Source: an uncultured Roseobacter sp.
Lineage (GTDB): Bacteria > Pseudomonadota > Alphaproteobacteria > Rhodobacterales > Rhodobacteraceae
Length of the DNA: 64,000 nucleotides
NCBI RefSeq assembly: GCF_947488185.1
Contig: NZ_CANKYM010000005.1
Coordinates: 62,001-126,000, forward strand
Direction of reading: 5' to 3'
Made by a program: the position numbers and the translations under genes. The notes beneath the pieces were generated by a model. That model had not been told where the DNA came from and searched no databases. It saw only the letters and a list, made by a program, of their open reading frames with translations. Below, one piece after another: positions 1 to 7,820 of this stretch. Position 1 is the first letter of the stretch; each line of letters starts with the position of its first letter.

Positions 1-717
1 CTGATCTTTTTCGCCGTCGGCTTGTGGAAGAACAGCTTCATGTGGGGCTGTGTCCGTGTGCTCGAAGGCTTTGCCAACACGGTCGGGCGCTTTTTTGCCT
101 GGGCGGGGCTCTTGATGGTGATCCAGCAGATCATCATCGTCTTCATGCAGCGGATTTTCACCCGACCCGACATCTCCATCGGCTTCGGCATCCCGCTGCA
201 GTTCGACATCAGCTGGTTTGCCGAGGAGCTCAAGCTCTACAATGCGATGGTCGTGTGCCTCTGCATGGCCTACACCTTCGTGCAGGGCGGCCACGTGCGC
301 GTCGACCTCGTCTATTCAGCGGTAAAATTCCGCACCAAGAAGGTCATCGACATGTTCGGTGCGATCTTCTTCATGATTCCGGTGGCGGTGCTGATCTGGC
401 TTTATGGCTGGTTCTTCCTTTGGCGTCACCTGATCGTGCCCAACCCCTCGGCCTCGGATACGCTGGACCGGTTGCTGCTGAAATCCCGCGCGCTGCGCTG
501 GAACGTGGAGACCATCGGCTTCAGCCCCAACGGCTTCAACGGCTATTTCCTCTTCAAGGTTCTGCTCTGCGCCTTTACGGCGATGCTGTTCCTGCAGGCG
601 GTGGCGATGTTCTTCCGCTCCTACCTGGAGTGGAAGGAGGGCCCGGAGAGCGAGGGCAAATACCTCGACCGCGACAGCCTGGGCGACGGCGAAGAAGCCT
701 ACGAAGGCGCACACTAA
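1..717 (+). CDS. TRAP transporter small permease (DctQ family), 5' end outside window or start uncertain
   Basis: This is the small membrane subunit of a tripartite ATP-independent periplasmic transporter. The reading frame is open from the first base, so the start may lie upstream; an in-frame ATG at 40 preceded by GGAAGAAC is an alternative. Hydrophobic segments fall near the start (GRFFAWAGLLMVIQQ), in the middle (the MVVCLCMAYTF and MFGAIFFMIPVAVLIWLYGW stretches) and near the end, which fits the four-helix DctQ fold. The stretch FVQGGHVRVDLVY matches the family's conserved G-HVRVD motif. The C-terminus is a charged tail. The large subunit starts 49 bases downstream on the same strand. 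The periplasmic binding protein is presumably upstream, outside the window. The substrate cannot be read from the sequence. Confidence 0.88.
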   Translation: MIFFAVGLWKNSFMWGCVRVLEGFANTVGRFFAWAGLLMVIQQIIIVFMQRIFTRPDISIGFGIPLQFDISWFAEELKLYNAMVVCLCMAYTFVQGGHVRVDLVYSAVKFRTKKVIDMFGAIFFMIPVAVLIWLYGWFFLWRHLIVPNPSASDTLDRLLLKSRALRWNVETIGFSPNGFNGYFLFKVLLCAFTAMLFLQAVAMFFRSYLEWKEGPESEGKYLDRDSLGDGEEAYEGAH

Positions 718-765
718 TCTAACGAGACGCCGCGATCCACGCAGCGCAGCAAGGGACTATAGGAC

Positions 766-3120
766 ATGTTTTTCGGTCTAGACGGCGTCGAAGTTGGCCT
801 GATCATCGTTTTCATCTGCCTCTTTGGCGGTATCCTCTCGGGCTTTCCGGTGGCTTTCGCCATCGCCGGGGCCGGGGTGATCTCCTTTGGCATCATCGCC
901 GCCCTCGACAGCGCGGGGCTGCTGATCCACCAGGCCATTGATACCGGCAGTCAGGTCTACCGAGATCTGGTGAATTCCGGGGTCAAGGCGGATACGATAT
1001 CCGTCTTCCGATACCCCGATTTGCCGCGGATCGAAGAGCCGGTGTTCCCCAAGGGCTGGGAAGTGGCGCTCGACCGCAACGTCTCCTTTGTCGTCAACCG
1101 GATGAACGAACGCGTACTGGCGGGCCAGTCCATCGAGACACTTTTGGCCGTGCTGATGTTCGTGCTCATGGGCATCACGCTGGAACGCTCCAAGATCGCC
1201 AACGACCTGCTGACAACCATGGCGCGTGTCTTTGGCCCGCTGCCCGGCGGTCTGGCCGTCTCCATCGTGGTTGTGGGTGCCTTCCTTGCCGCCTCCACCG
1301 GGATCGTCGGTGCCACCGTGGTGACCATGGGGCTGCTGGCGCTGCCGACCATGTTGCGCAACGGGTATTCGCCTGAACTGTCGACGGGCGTCATCGCCGC
1401 CTCAGGCACGCTGGGGCAGATCATTCCACCCTCTATCGTGATCGTTCTGCTGGGCACGCTGGCGGGGGATCTCTATTCCGCAGCACAGGAACGCCGCGCG
1501 ACCACCGCCGGGTGTACCGACGCTTTGACCTATCTGGGCGAGCCTGCGGTGCTCTCTGTTGGCACGCTCTTCCAGGCAGCCCTCCTCCCGGGGATCATGC
1601 TGGCGCTGCTCTATGCGCTTTATGCCTTTGGCTACGCGCTGCTGAACCCCGACAAGGCGCCCGCTGTCGAGATGGGCAGCACCAACGCCGAACCTGTGAC
1701 CCGCGGTGAAGCCTTCACCTGGTTCCTCGGCGCACCGATCGCGATCGTCGTCGGCACCATTCTGCTGGGTAACCTCGGCATCATTGGTGACCAGTCCACC
1801 AATGTTTCCCGCTTCTCCGACATCGGCGAAGGGGCGTCGCTCCGGACAAATGTCAGCCCCGATTGTCAGGCCGCGATGATCGAACTGCACGGGCAGTTTG
1901 CCTGGGACACAGCCGTGGCAGAGCAGGCGGCGATCAACGAGGCGGGCGGCGTACAAGCATCGCAACAACTGACCGAAGAGGAACTGGCCGCAGCCCAGGC
2001 GGCCAAGATTGCAAACGCGGCCCCCATCGGCACCGGCATTGCGATCATTCTGGTGCTGACCTCGCTGTTTCTGACGACCGCGCGGGGCGTGTCGCCCTCC
2101 AGCTCCGCCCAGCCGATTCTGATCGGGGCCGTCGGGGCAGTCCTGATCATCCTCGTGGATATCACGATGGTCGGCCCGGCGACGTCCCCGGGCACGATGA
2201 TCGCCTTCATGGCGTTGCCCTTTGCCGCGCTGATGTACGGGGTGGTCTACGCCACGAAGATCTGTGCGACAAATGAGCTCATTCGCGTGGTCTTTCCGCC
2301 GCTTGTGCTGATCGTCGCCGTTCTGGGCTCGATCCTCGGCGGGATCACCAACCCGACACCGGCGGCGGCGTTGGGGGCGGGTGGCGCGATCATGTTGGCG
2401 GCCTATCGCAAGCTGAAAGATCAGGACCGCACCCCCAAGGTGATCATCTGGTCCACGCTGGCAATCATCGTCTGCATCCTCGTCGGCATTAATTTCGATT
2501 TGCGCATCAACAACGGCACCGTGGGTTTTGAAAGCTGGTTCGCTTTCTTCGTGGCCTATGCCGCCTACCTCTATGCGCTCTTTGGTCTGCTGTTCTCTTG
2601 CTGGGTCCTCTACACTTCCGGCGTGTTGAGCCCGGTGGTGCGTGAGACCGCGAAGGTCACCAGCATGGTCTTCACCATCCTCATCGGCTCTCAGCTGCTG
2701 AACCTTGTGGTGATCTCCTTTGGTGGCGAACACTACATCCAGCAGTTCCTGAAAAGCTTCGATGACGAGTTCAAGGTTTTCCTGATCGTGATGGTCGTGC
2801 TCTTCGTGCTGGGCTTCGTGCTCGACTTCCTCGAGATCATCTACATCGTGATCCCCATCGTCGGCCCGGTGATCTACGGCGGCAGTTTTGATCCCAAATG
2901 GGTGACAATCATGATCGCGGTGAACCTGCAGACCTCCTTCCTGACACCGCCTTTCGGCTTTGCGCTCTTCTACCTGCGCGGGGTGGCGCCGAAAGAGGTG
3001 ACCACGGGCCATATCTATCGCGGGATCATCCCCTTCGTGTTGATCCAGGTGGTCGGGTTGGCACTGCTCTGGACCTTCCCCGGCATCGTGACCATCGTAC
3101 CGGATCTCATTCCGAACTGA
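766..3120 (+). CDS. TRAP transporter large permease (DctM family), long variant
   Basis: This is the transport-channel subunit of the TRAP system, partner of the upstream DctQ-like protein. At 784 residues it is much longer than the usual DctM (about 425). The extra length includes a polar stretch around residues 60-120 and another around 345-430 (rich in Ala, Glu and Gln) set between membrane helices. Typical DctM features are seen: the N-terminal GGILSGFPVAFAIAG segment, STGIVGATVVTMG, SGTLGQIIPPSIVIVLLG and the C-terminal QTSFLTPPFGFALFYLRG. A preceding AGGGAC-type site and ATG at 766 set the start. An intrinsic terminator follows at 3146. The substrate is unknown; long variants like this form a distinct TRAP subgroup in marine alphaproteobacteria. 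Confidence 0.9.
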   Translation: MFFGLDGVEVGLIIVFICLFGGILSGFPVAFAIAGAGVISFGIIAALDSAGLLIHQAIDTGSQVYRDLVNSGVKADTISVFRYPDLPRIEEPVFPKGWEVALDRNVSFVVNRMNERVLAGQSIETLLAVLMFVLMGITLERSKIANDLLTTMARVFGPLPGGLAVSIVVVGAFLAASTGIVGATVVTMGLLALPTMLRNGYSPELSTGVIAASGTLGQIIPPSIVIVLLGTLAGDLYSAAQERRATTAGCTDALTYLGEPAVLSVGTLFQAALLPGIMLALLYALYAFGYALLNPDKAPAVEMGSTNAEPVTRGEAFTWFLGAPIAIVVGTILLGNLGIIGDQSTNVSRFSDIGEGASLRTNVSPDCQAAMIELHGQFAWDTAVAEQAAINEAGGVQASQQLTEEELAAAQAAKIANAAPIGTGIAIILVLTSLFLTTARGVSPSSSAQPILIGAVGAVLIILVDITMVGPATSPGTMIAFMALPFAALMYGVVYATKICATNELIRVVFPPLVLIVAVLGSILGGITNPTPAAALGAGGAIMLAAYRKLKDQDRTPKVIIWSTLAIIVCILVGINFDLRINNGTVGFESWFAFFVAYAAYLYALFGLLFSCWVLYTSGVLSPVVRETAKVTSMVFTILIGSQLLNLVVISFGGEHYIQQFLKSFDDEFKVFLIVMVVLFVLGFVLDFLEIIYIVIPIVGPVIYGGSFDPKWVTIMIAVNLQTSFLTPPFGFALFYLRGVAPKEVTTGHIYRGIIPFVLIQVVGLALLWTFPGIVTIVPDLIPN

Positions 3121-3145
3121 TCAAGGGCACGGCCACGTGAACAGG

Positions 3146-3172
3146 AGAGGGGCCGCGTGCCCCTCTTTCTTC
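3146..3172 (+). terminator. Intrinsic terminator after TRAP operon
   Basis: A perfect 8-bp stem (AGAGGGGC / GCCCCTCT) with a 5-base loop is followed by TTTCTTCTT. It lies 26 bases after the stop of the TRAP large subunit and before the convergent LysR gene. Confidence 0.85.
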
Positions 3173-3219
3173 TTCGGTTTTGAAAGCGAGGTCGGCCGCG
3201 GTTCCATGCGTTTGGGCAG

Positions 3220-4125
3220 CTAGGTCGCAAACTCTTCTGTCAGCCAGGATAGCAGCTTGTCCGTCTCCGGATGCGGGTTCCGCATTATTCCTCGAAACAC
3301 CGAAATCTCGGTCGGGCGCGATACGAATTCCGCGCAGGGCCGGATCAGTTTGCCCTCTTCAATCAGGCTCTCGGTGGTGCGTCGCCATCCTAGCGCGATG
3401 CCCTGACCGGCTACGGCGGCCTGCAGCGCCAGCGGATAGCTGTCAAAGGGGATCAGGCGCGGGCGCTTTGGCGTCGGCGTACCAACGTTTTCGAACCACT
3501 CCGCCCATTCCATCCAGTCCTGCGGGATCACCAGATGCGACAGCAGGGGAAACGCCAGCAGAGCGCCGGGGGACAAGGGGTATTTCCCCACTGGCAGAAG
3601 CGAGGGCGCGCAGACAGGGAAGACATCGTCGGAGGCCGTGAATGCGAGCCGTGCGGTGCCGGAGGCTCTGCCGGAGGTCTGGATCGCAACGTCAAAGGTC
3701 TCCGGAGAGTCCGTCAAAGGATTGACTGACGTCACAATGCGCAGCGCCGTCCCCGGATGGCGTTCGTGAAAGCGCGCAAGACGCGGCATCATCCAGTAAA
3801 ACGCCTCGCACAGCTGGCAATGCAGAACCAGCTCACTTGAGCGTCTGCTCCCCCGGAGGACCGCGACTTCGGCTGCGATCTCTGACAGCGACGCGCTGAC
3901 CACCCGTCCCAGTCTCCGCCCGGCGTCTGTCAAGAAAACGGCCCGGTTCCGACGCTCGAAAAGAGGCACTCCCATCTCTTCTTCCAACAAGGCGATCTGC
4001 TTGCTGACGGCGGTCTGTGTCATGCCAAGCTCCGCTGCCGCCACAGAGAAGTTCTCATGCCGGGCGGCAGCTTCGAAGGGCTTCAGTCGCGATAGCGGGG
4101 GCAGGGCGTGCAATTCACTTTTCAT
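3220..4125 (-). CDS. LysR-family transcriptional regulator (GcvA-like)
   Basis: This is a 301-residue LysR-type regulator. The N-terminal winged helix-turn-helix spans about residues 10-68 (AARHENFSVAAAELGMTQTA, then VSKQIALLEEEMGVPLFERR), followed by the linker helix and a substrate-binding domain from about residue 92 to the end. The family's GcvA-like branch shows the same LSRLKPFEAAARHENFS opening. It is divergent from the EamA exporter gene with only 96 bases between them, so it probably controls the EamA and LysE genes, and itself, from that spacer. The inducer is unknown. Confidence 0.9.
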   Translation of the reverse strand: MKSELHALPPLSRLKPFEAAARHENFSVAAAELGMTQTAVSKQIALLEEEMGVPLFERRNRAVFLTDAGRRLGRVVSASLSEIAAEVAVLRGSRRSSELVLHCQLCEAFYWMMPRLARFHERHPGTALRIVTSVNPLTDSPETFDVAIQTSGRASGTARLAFTASDDVFPVCAPSLLPVGKYPLSPGALLAFPLLSHLVIPQDWMEWAEWFENVGTPTPKRPRLIPFDSYPLALQAAVAGQGIALGWRRTTESLIEEGKLIRPCAEFVSRPTEISVFRGIMRNPHPETDKLLSWLTEEFAT

Positions 4126-4221
4126 AACTCTGGCTCATGCAAAAATCCGGAAAACTCCTTTTTCAATTGGAGTGATACATGATTTCTGAGGTTTTGCGAC
4201 CTTTGCAGAAAAGCACCTCAT

Positions 4222-5124
4222 ATGGCAGATACAACAGCACACCATCACAAAACACGGGCGGTCAGCGCGATCGTGGCGTCTGTCTTTGCCCTGTCTCTCG
4301 GTGATGCACTGATCAAAGCCACGAGCCTGTCCTTGCCGCTGTGGCAAATGTATATCCTGCGGTCCGCGTTGACGGTGCCCGTTCTCTGGGCGTTGGCGCG
4401 GCGGTCTGGGCGTATTCGGCTGCACGCGCCCGGTTGGGTACTACTGCGCAGCCTGCTGCTCTTCGTCATGTGGCTGAGCTACTATGCCGCGTTGCCCCTG
4501 ATGCCGCTATCGCTTGCGGCGGCCGCCTATTACACGGGGCCGCTGTTCATCGTGGCCCTTGCGGCGGTTCTGGCGCGGCGCTGGCCGGCCAACCGGGCGC
4601 TCCTCGCGATCCTCTGCGGTTTCGTTGGCGTGATCCTTGTAATCCGGCCTGATACATCCGGCTTTCAGATCGGTACGCTCCTCCCTGTCGCCGCCGCAGT
4701 CCTCTATGCCTGCGCAATGGTGCTGACCTCGATCAAATGCCGTGACGATAACCCCCTTGTCCTTGCGCTGGCACTGAATGTCGTTTTCATCGTTGGCGGC
4801 GCGGGTCTGGGGCTGTTCGCCGGTGCAGAGGCCTCTTTCATCCTTGGGACGTGGCAGCCATTGTCCCTGCACCGGCTGGCAATCGTTGCAGCACTTGCCG
4901 TGCTCATTCTCATCGGCAGCGTCGGGGCGGCGATTGCCTATCAGCAGGGTCCCCCCGCCACCGTCGCGGTGTTTGACTACGGCTACCTGGCGTTCAGCGT
5001 GATGTGGGGCGCGCTGTTCCTTGGCGAGCTTCCCAGTGCGATGGCGTTGACCGGCATAGCTGTTATCTTCGCGGCAGGGCTCCTGACGCTGCCGCCGCAG
5101 GGACGACCCGGGAGTGCGGAATGA
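4222..5124 (+). CDS. DMT superfamily exporter (EamA domains)
   Basis: This is a 300-residue inner-membrane protein with about ten hydrophobic helices arranged as two EamA repeats (roughly residues 10-140 and 150-290), the normal architecture of drug/metabolite exporters. The second repeat keeps the typical VGAAIAYQQGP and FDYGYLAFSVMWGALFLGE stretches. It starts at ATG 4222, 96 bases from the divergent LysR gene, and is followed 34 bases later by a LysE-type exporter. The transported metabolite is not predictable. Pairing with a LysE protein and a LysR regulator suggests amino-acid or metabolite efflux, which is inference. Confidence 0.88.
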   Translation: MADTTAHHHKTRAVSAIVASVFALSLGDALIKATSLSLPLWQMYILRSALTVPVLWALARRSGRIRLHAPGWVLLRSLLLFVMWLSYYAALPLMPLSLAAAAYYTGPLFIVALAAVLARRWPANRALLAILCGFVGVILVIRPDTSGFQIGTLLPVAAAVLYACAMVLTSIKCRDDNPLVLALALNVVFIVGGAGLGLFAGAEASFILGTWQPLSLHRLAIVAALAVLILIGSVGAAIAYQQGPPATVAVFDYGYLAFSVMWGALFLGELPSAMALTGIAVIFAAGLLTLPPQGRPGSAE

Positions 5125-5158
5125 CGCATCACGCGTCCAAAAGAGAGATGGGGATTTC

Positions 5159-5782
5159 ATGACCTTTGAAACCTGGCTGGCGTATGTGGCCGCCTACGCG
5201 GTGCTGTCCCTCATTCCGGGACCCAGCGTGTTCATGGTGATCGGGCAATCCCTGTCACGCGGGTTAGGCGCAGCGATGTTCTGCATTCTTGGCGACATGC
5301 TGGGCGGCGTGATCGTGATGACCGCGTCTTACGTGGGGTTGGGGTTGATCCTCGCAGCGTCGAGCAACGCATTCCTGCTGCTGAAGTGGGCAGGCGTGGC
5401 CTATATGGCATGGCTGGGTGTGACGCAAATCGTCTCGGCCAAGCGGCTGAGCGATGTGGCAGTGACACACAAGACGACCGGGGCTCAACAGGCAGCCAGT
5501 TTCAGGGCAGGGTTTCTGACGGGCGTGCTGAACCCCAAGGCCATCCTTTTCTATGTCGTCTTTCTGGCCCAGTTCATGAACCCGGACCTCCCAATGACGC
5601 CACAATTCCTGATCCTTTTGATCACCTCCGGCGTCGTCGTTTTCTTCGTGCTCATGGCGTATGCGCTGGTGGCGGCGCAGGCCAGACGCCAGATGCGCAG
5701 CCTGCGGGCGCGCAGGGCAATGGGGTATGCAGGCGGGTCGTTCCTGTTGGGTGGCAGCATGTTGATGGCCACGGACCGATGA
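5159..5782 (+). CDS. LysE/RhtB family exporter
   Basis: This is a 207-residue membrane protein of the LysE family, which exports amino acids and related metabolites. The N-terminus contains the family signature SLIPGPSVFMVIGQSLSRG, followed by a glycine-rich helix (CILGDMLGGVIVMTASYVGLG) and the mid-protein GVLNPKAILFYVVFLAQF motif. I place the start at ATG 5159 (MTFETWLAY) because it follows an AGAGATGGGG site. A GTG 45 bases upstream is in frame but would add a polar tail not expected in this family. It forms a two-gene unit with the EamA gene. It ends 50 bases before the convergent bpt gene. Confidence 0.88.
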   Translation: MTFETWLAYVAAYAVLSLIPGPSVFMVIGQSLSRGLGAAMFCILGDMLGGVIVMTASYVGLGLILAASSNAFLLLKWAGVAYMAWLGVTQIVSAKRLSDVAVTHKTTGAQQAASFRAGFLTGVLNPKAILFYVVFLAQFMNPDLPMTPQFLILLITSGVVVFFVLMAYALVAAQARRQMRSLRARRAMGYAGGSFLLGGSMLMATDR

Positions 5783-5832
5783 TTGGTGTCGCCGGGCGGG
5801 GCAGATGATTGTTCGGGAGTGAGGCCGGTCGC

Positions 5833-6651
5833 TTACCGCGTCGGGCGCGTGTCCGGCAGATGAATGTTAGCAACCTGTTCGGCAATCGGATCGGTGGACA
5901 GGGGATGCGTATCCGCAGTGAAGGCGGAGGGATCTTTCATCTTCTGCCAACTACCGCCGATGTAGACCTCAAGCCCTGAAAACTTGGATTTGTAGCCCAT
6001 CTTCTGACTGCCCGGCACCCAGTAGCCCAGATAGACATAGGGCAGCCCGGCCTCTTCGGCGATCTTGATGTGATCTAGGATCATGTAAGTGCCAAGCGAG
6101 CGTTTCGGATGACCGGGCTCGTAAAAGGAATAGACCATGCTCAGCCCGTCCGAGAGTACATCCGTCAGGCTGACACCGATCAATCCGCCGCCGTCCTTGT
6201 CGGTATATTCCACCACCCGGCTGCGGATTGGTGTTTCCTCGATCATCGCCGCGAACTCAAAGACATCCATATCCGCCATGCCGCCCTCGGCGTGGCGACT
6301 GTCCAGATAGGTTCGAAAGAGCTCGTATTGCTCCTCCGACGCCCAAGGCGAGGTGGCTTGCCGGTCCAGGTCGGCGTTGCGGTTGATGGTTCGGCGCTGG
6401 CTGCGCGATGCGGTGAAGGCGGAGACATCAATGCGCGCGCTCAGACAGGCGGAACACTCCGCACAGGAGGGGCGATAGAGGACGTTCTGCGAACGGCGAA
6501 AACCCTGCTGTGACAGGCTGTCGTTCAGCTTGCTGGCGTTTTCGCCCTGTAGCGCCGTGAACAGCTTACGCTCCATGCGCCCCTCCAGATAGGGGCACGG
6601 TTGTGGGGCAGTTACGTAGAACTGCGGAGCGATGGGCAGTGTGTGGCGCAT
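5833..6651 (-). CDS. bpt: Aspartate/glutamate leucyltransferase (Bpt-type)
   Basis: This 272-residue aminoacyl-tRNA-protein transferase adds leucine (Bpt branch) to N-terminal Asp or Glu of proteins, marking them for ClpAP degradation through the N-degron pathway. The N-terminal ATE domain shows C19-P-Y-L-x-G-x-x-E-R-K-L and the cysteine cluster C63-x2-C66-x2-C69. The C-terminal transferase domain (about residues 110-245) contains [16 protein letters not shown] and [17 protein letters not shown], typical of the family. It is last in a leftward set with the RDD and DUF2852 genes, separated from RDD by 69 bases. Confidence 0.93.
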   Translation of the reverse strand: MRHTLPIAPQFYVTAPQPCPYLEGRMERKLFTALQGENASKLNDSLSQQGFRRSQNVLYRPSCAECSACLSARIDVSAFTASRSQRRTINRNADLDRQATSPWASEEQYELFRTYLDSRHAEGGMADMDVFEFAAMIEETPIRSRVVEYTDKDGGGLIGVSLTDVLSDGLSMVYSFYEPGHPKRSLGTYMILDHIKIAEEAGLPYVYLGYWVPGSQKMGYKSKFSGLEVYIGGSWQKMKDPSAFTADTHPLSTDPIAEQVANIHLPDTRPTR

Positions 6652-6720
6652 GGGATTCCAGAGGTTGTCCGCGCCAGAATAGCAAGACGCGCGCCAGCCG
6701 CCAACCCGAAGTTTACAACC

Positions 6721-7158
6721 CTAGCGGTGGGCAGCGCGGCGGTTGATCATGACCGTCCCCAAGGCGTGATCGCTCAGGCCCTGACCCCGTTCCGTCGTGG
6801 CCATGAGCACCATGGAGATCAGCTGCAAGGGCGCCAGACCCCAGCTGATGGTATACCCCAGCGTATGGGCAAAGGCGCCGCCCATATCAAGTTGCGTGCC
6901 ACGTGATGTGCGCAGTTCAATCGCGAAGAGGCGCATGCCCCAGGTGGCAGAGCTATTGGCGATCGTGATCATGCGGTAGATGAAGCCCACCACCAGAAAC
7001 AGCAACGGGAAAAAGAACAGCCCCGTGAAGGCTGTGAAGGGCAGGATCACAAGGCAGGCCAGAAAGGTCAGAACCGCATCGACGCCCCAGGCCATGAAGC
7101 GTTTAAGCGGAACGTCCTTGTAAAAGTCCGGTTGGGTTTGCGGGTCGGGCGTGGCCAT
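6721..7158 (-). CDS. RDD-family membrane protein
   Basis: This 145-residue protein has an RDD domain. The hallmark FMAWGVDAVLTFLACLVILPF opens the domain, where the usual R-D-D pattern is degenerate (W-G-V-D). A second long hydrophobic helix follows (FFFPLLFLVVGFIYRMITI), then the ATWGMRLFAIELRTSRG segment that RDD proteins share after helix two, and a third helix near QLISMVLMA. RDD proteins sit in the inner membrane and most have no defined role. It lies between DUF2852 and bpt on the minus strand, with a hairpin in the 58-base gap upstream of it. Confidence 0.85.
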   Translation of the reverse strand: MATPDPQTQPDFYKDVPLKRFMAWGVDAVLTFLACLVILPFTAFTGLFFFPLLFLVVGFIYRMITIANSSATWGMRLFAIELRTSRGTQLDMGGAFAHTLGYTISWGLAPLQLISMVLMATTERGQGLSDHALGTVMINRRAAHR

Positions 7159-7186
7159 CGAGAAAAACCTTGTCAGGAAGAGGGAA

Positions 7187-7208
7187 GTGCCGGGATTTGC
7201 CCCGGCAC
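7187..7208 (-). terminator. Hairpin between DUF2852 and RDD genes
   Basis: A perfect 8-bp stem GTGCCGGG / CCCGGCAC with a 6-base loop lies 9 bases after the DUF2852 stop. On the minus strand a pyrimidine-rich run (TTCCCTCTTCC) follows, so it may act as a partial terminator or as an mRNA 3'-end stabiliser for the DUF2852 transcript. Confidence 0.55.
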
Positions 7209-7216
7209 ATCATCGG

Positions 7217-7636
7217 TTAGGCGTTTGCCGTGCCTTCGTCATTCTTGTCGGCGCGGTCGTTCATGAACTGGTCGAATTCTGCCTTGTCTTTTGCATCGCG
7301 CAGACGCTCAAGGAAAGCCTCGAATTGCTGTTGTTCATCTTCCAGACGGCGCAGCGTGTCCGCCTTGTAGGCGTCGAAGGCCGAATTGCCGCTGGGCCGC
7401 ATGGCGCGCATGCCATGGCGCATCGAGGTGGACTTACGGCTGCAGGATGTGAACATGCGTTTGCTCCAGATCATGTAAAAGAGAAGGGCGAGACCCACGG
7501 GCCAAAGGAAGACAAATCCAAGGACCATGGCGGCAATCCATGCGCCCTTACCTTTGGAATCGAGCCAGTTTTCGGCGCGGGTGAACCAACCGGGCTGGCT
7601 GGGCAGGGGTGTCATTTGTGTCGCGGTGGTCATCAA
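7217..7636 (-). CDS. DUF2852 domain protein
   Basis: This 139-residue protein of unknown function matches the DUF2852 family common in Rhodobacterales. It has one clear membrane stretch (GAWIAAMVLGFVFLWPVGLALL, about residues 34-56) followed by a basic, cysteine-containing loop and a long charged C-terminal helix (residues about 85-130, rich in Glu, Arg and Gln) that may form a coiled coil. It reads away from glnE. The 184-base spacer carries two near-identical palindromes at 7680 and 7738, which makes this gene a likely target of an unidentified regulator. Confidence 0.8.
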   Translation of the reverse strand: MMTTATQMTPLPSQPGWFTRAENWLDSKGKGAWIAAMVLGFVFLWPVGLALLFYMIWSKRMFTSCSRKSTSMRHGMRAMRPSGNSAFDAYKADTLRRLEDEQQQFEAFLERLRDAKDKAEFDQFMNDRADKNDEGTANA

Positions 7637-7679
7637 AGTGCCTTTCTATTCGAGTTATCGGATCCCCGTGTCTTTGGAG

Positions 7680-7698
7680 ATGTGAATGTCTTTCACAT
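7680..7698. promoter_or_regulatory. Palindromic operator candidate 1
   Basis: A 19-bp perfect-arm inverted repeat, ATGTGAA-N5-TTCACAT, lies 44 bases upstream of the DUF2852 start and 123 bases upstream of glnE. The spacing between TGTGA and TCACA is 7, not the 6 of a CRP site. Confidence 0.5.
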
Positions 7699-7737
7699 TA
7701 CATAGATTGGCATGTGGGATCGCGCTTACAAGTCTCT

Positions 7738-7756
7738 ATGTGAATGTTTTTTACAT
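7738..7756. promoter_or_regulatory. Palindromic operator candidate 2
   Basis: This is a second copy of the same dyad (ATGTGAA-N5-TTTACAT, one arm mismatch), 58 bases from the first and 65 bases before the glnE start. It sits in an AT-rich tract that probably holds the glnE promoter. Confidence 0.5.
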
Positions 7757-7820
7757 TTTTTACTTTAATGTTGTAGATTCAGGTAATTGCGCGACATTTA
7801 TTTGCCGATGATACCCCAAA

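Noticed and set aside
1402..3012. Long minus-strand open frame of about 536 codons under the TRAP large subunit
   Set aside because: It is antisense to a well-supported DctM gene; its composition (His, Asp and Arg rich, no domain) is typical of GC-rich shadow frames.
7681..7697. CRP-type site TGTGA..TCACA
   Set aside because: The arms are 7 bases apart; the CRP spacing is 6, so I list it only as an unknown palindrome.
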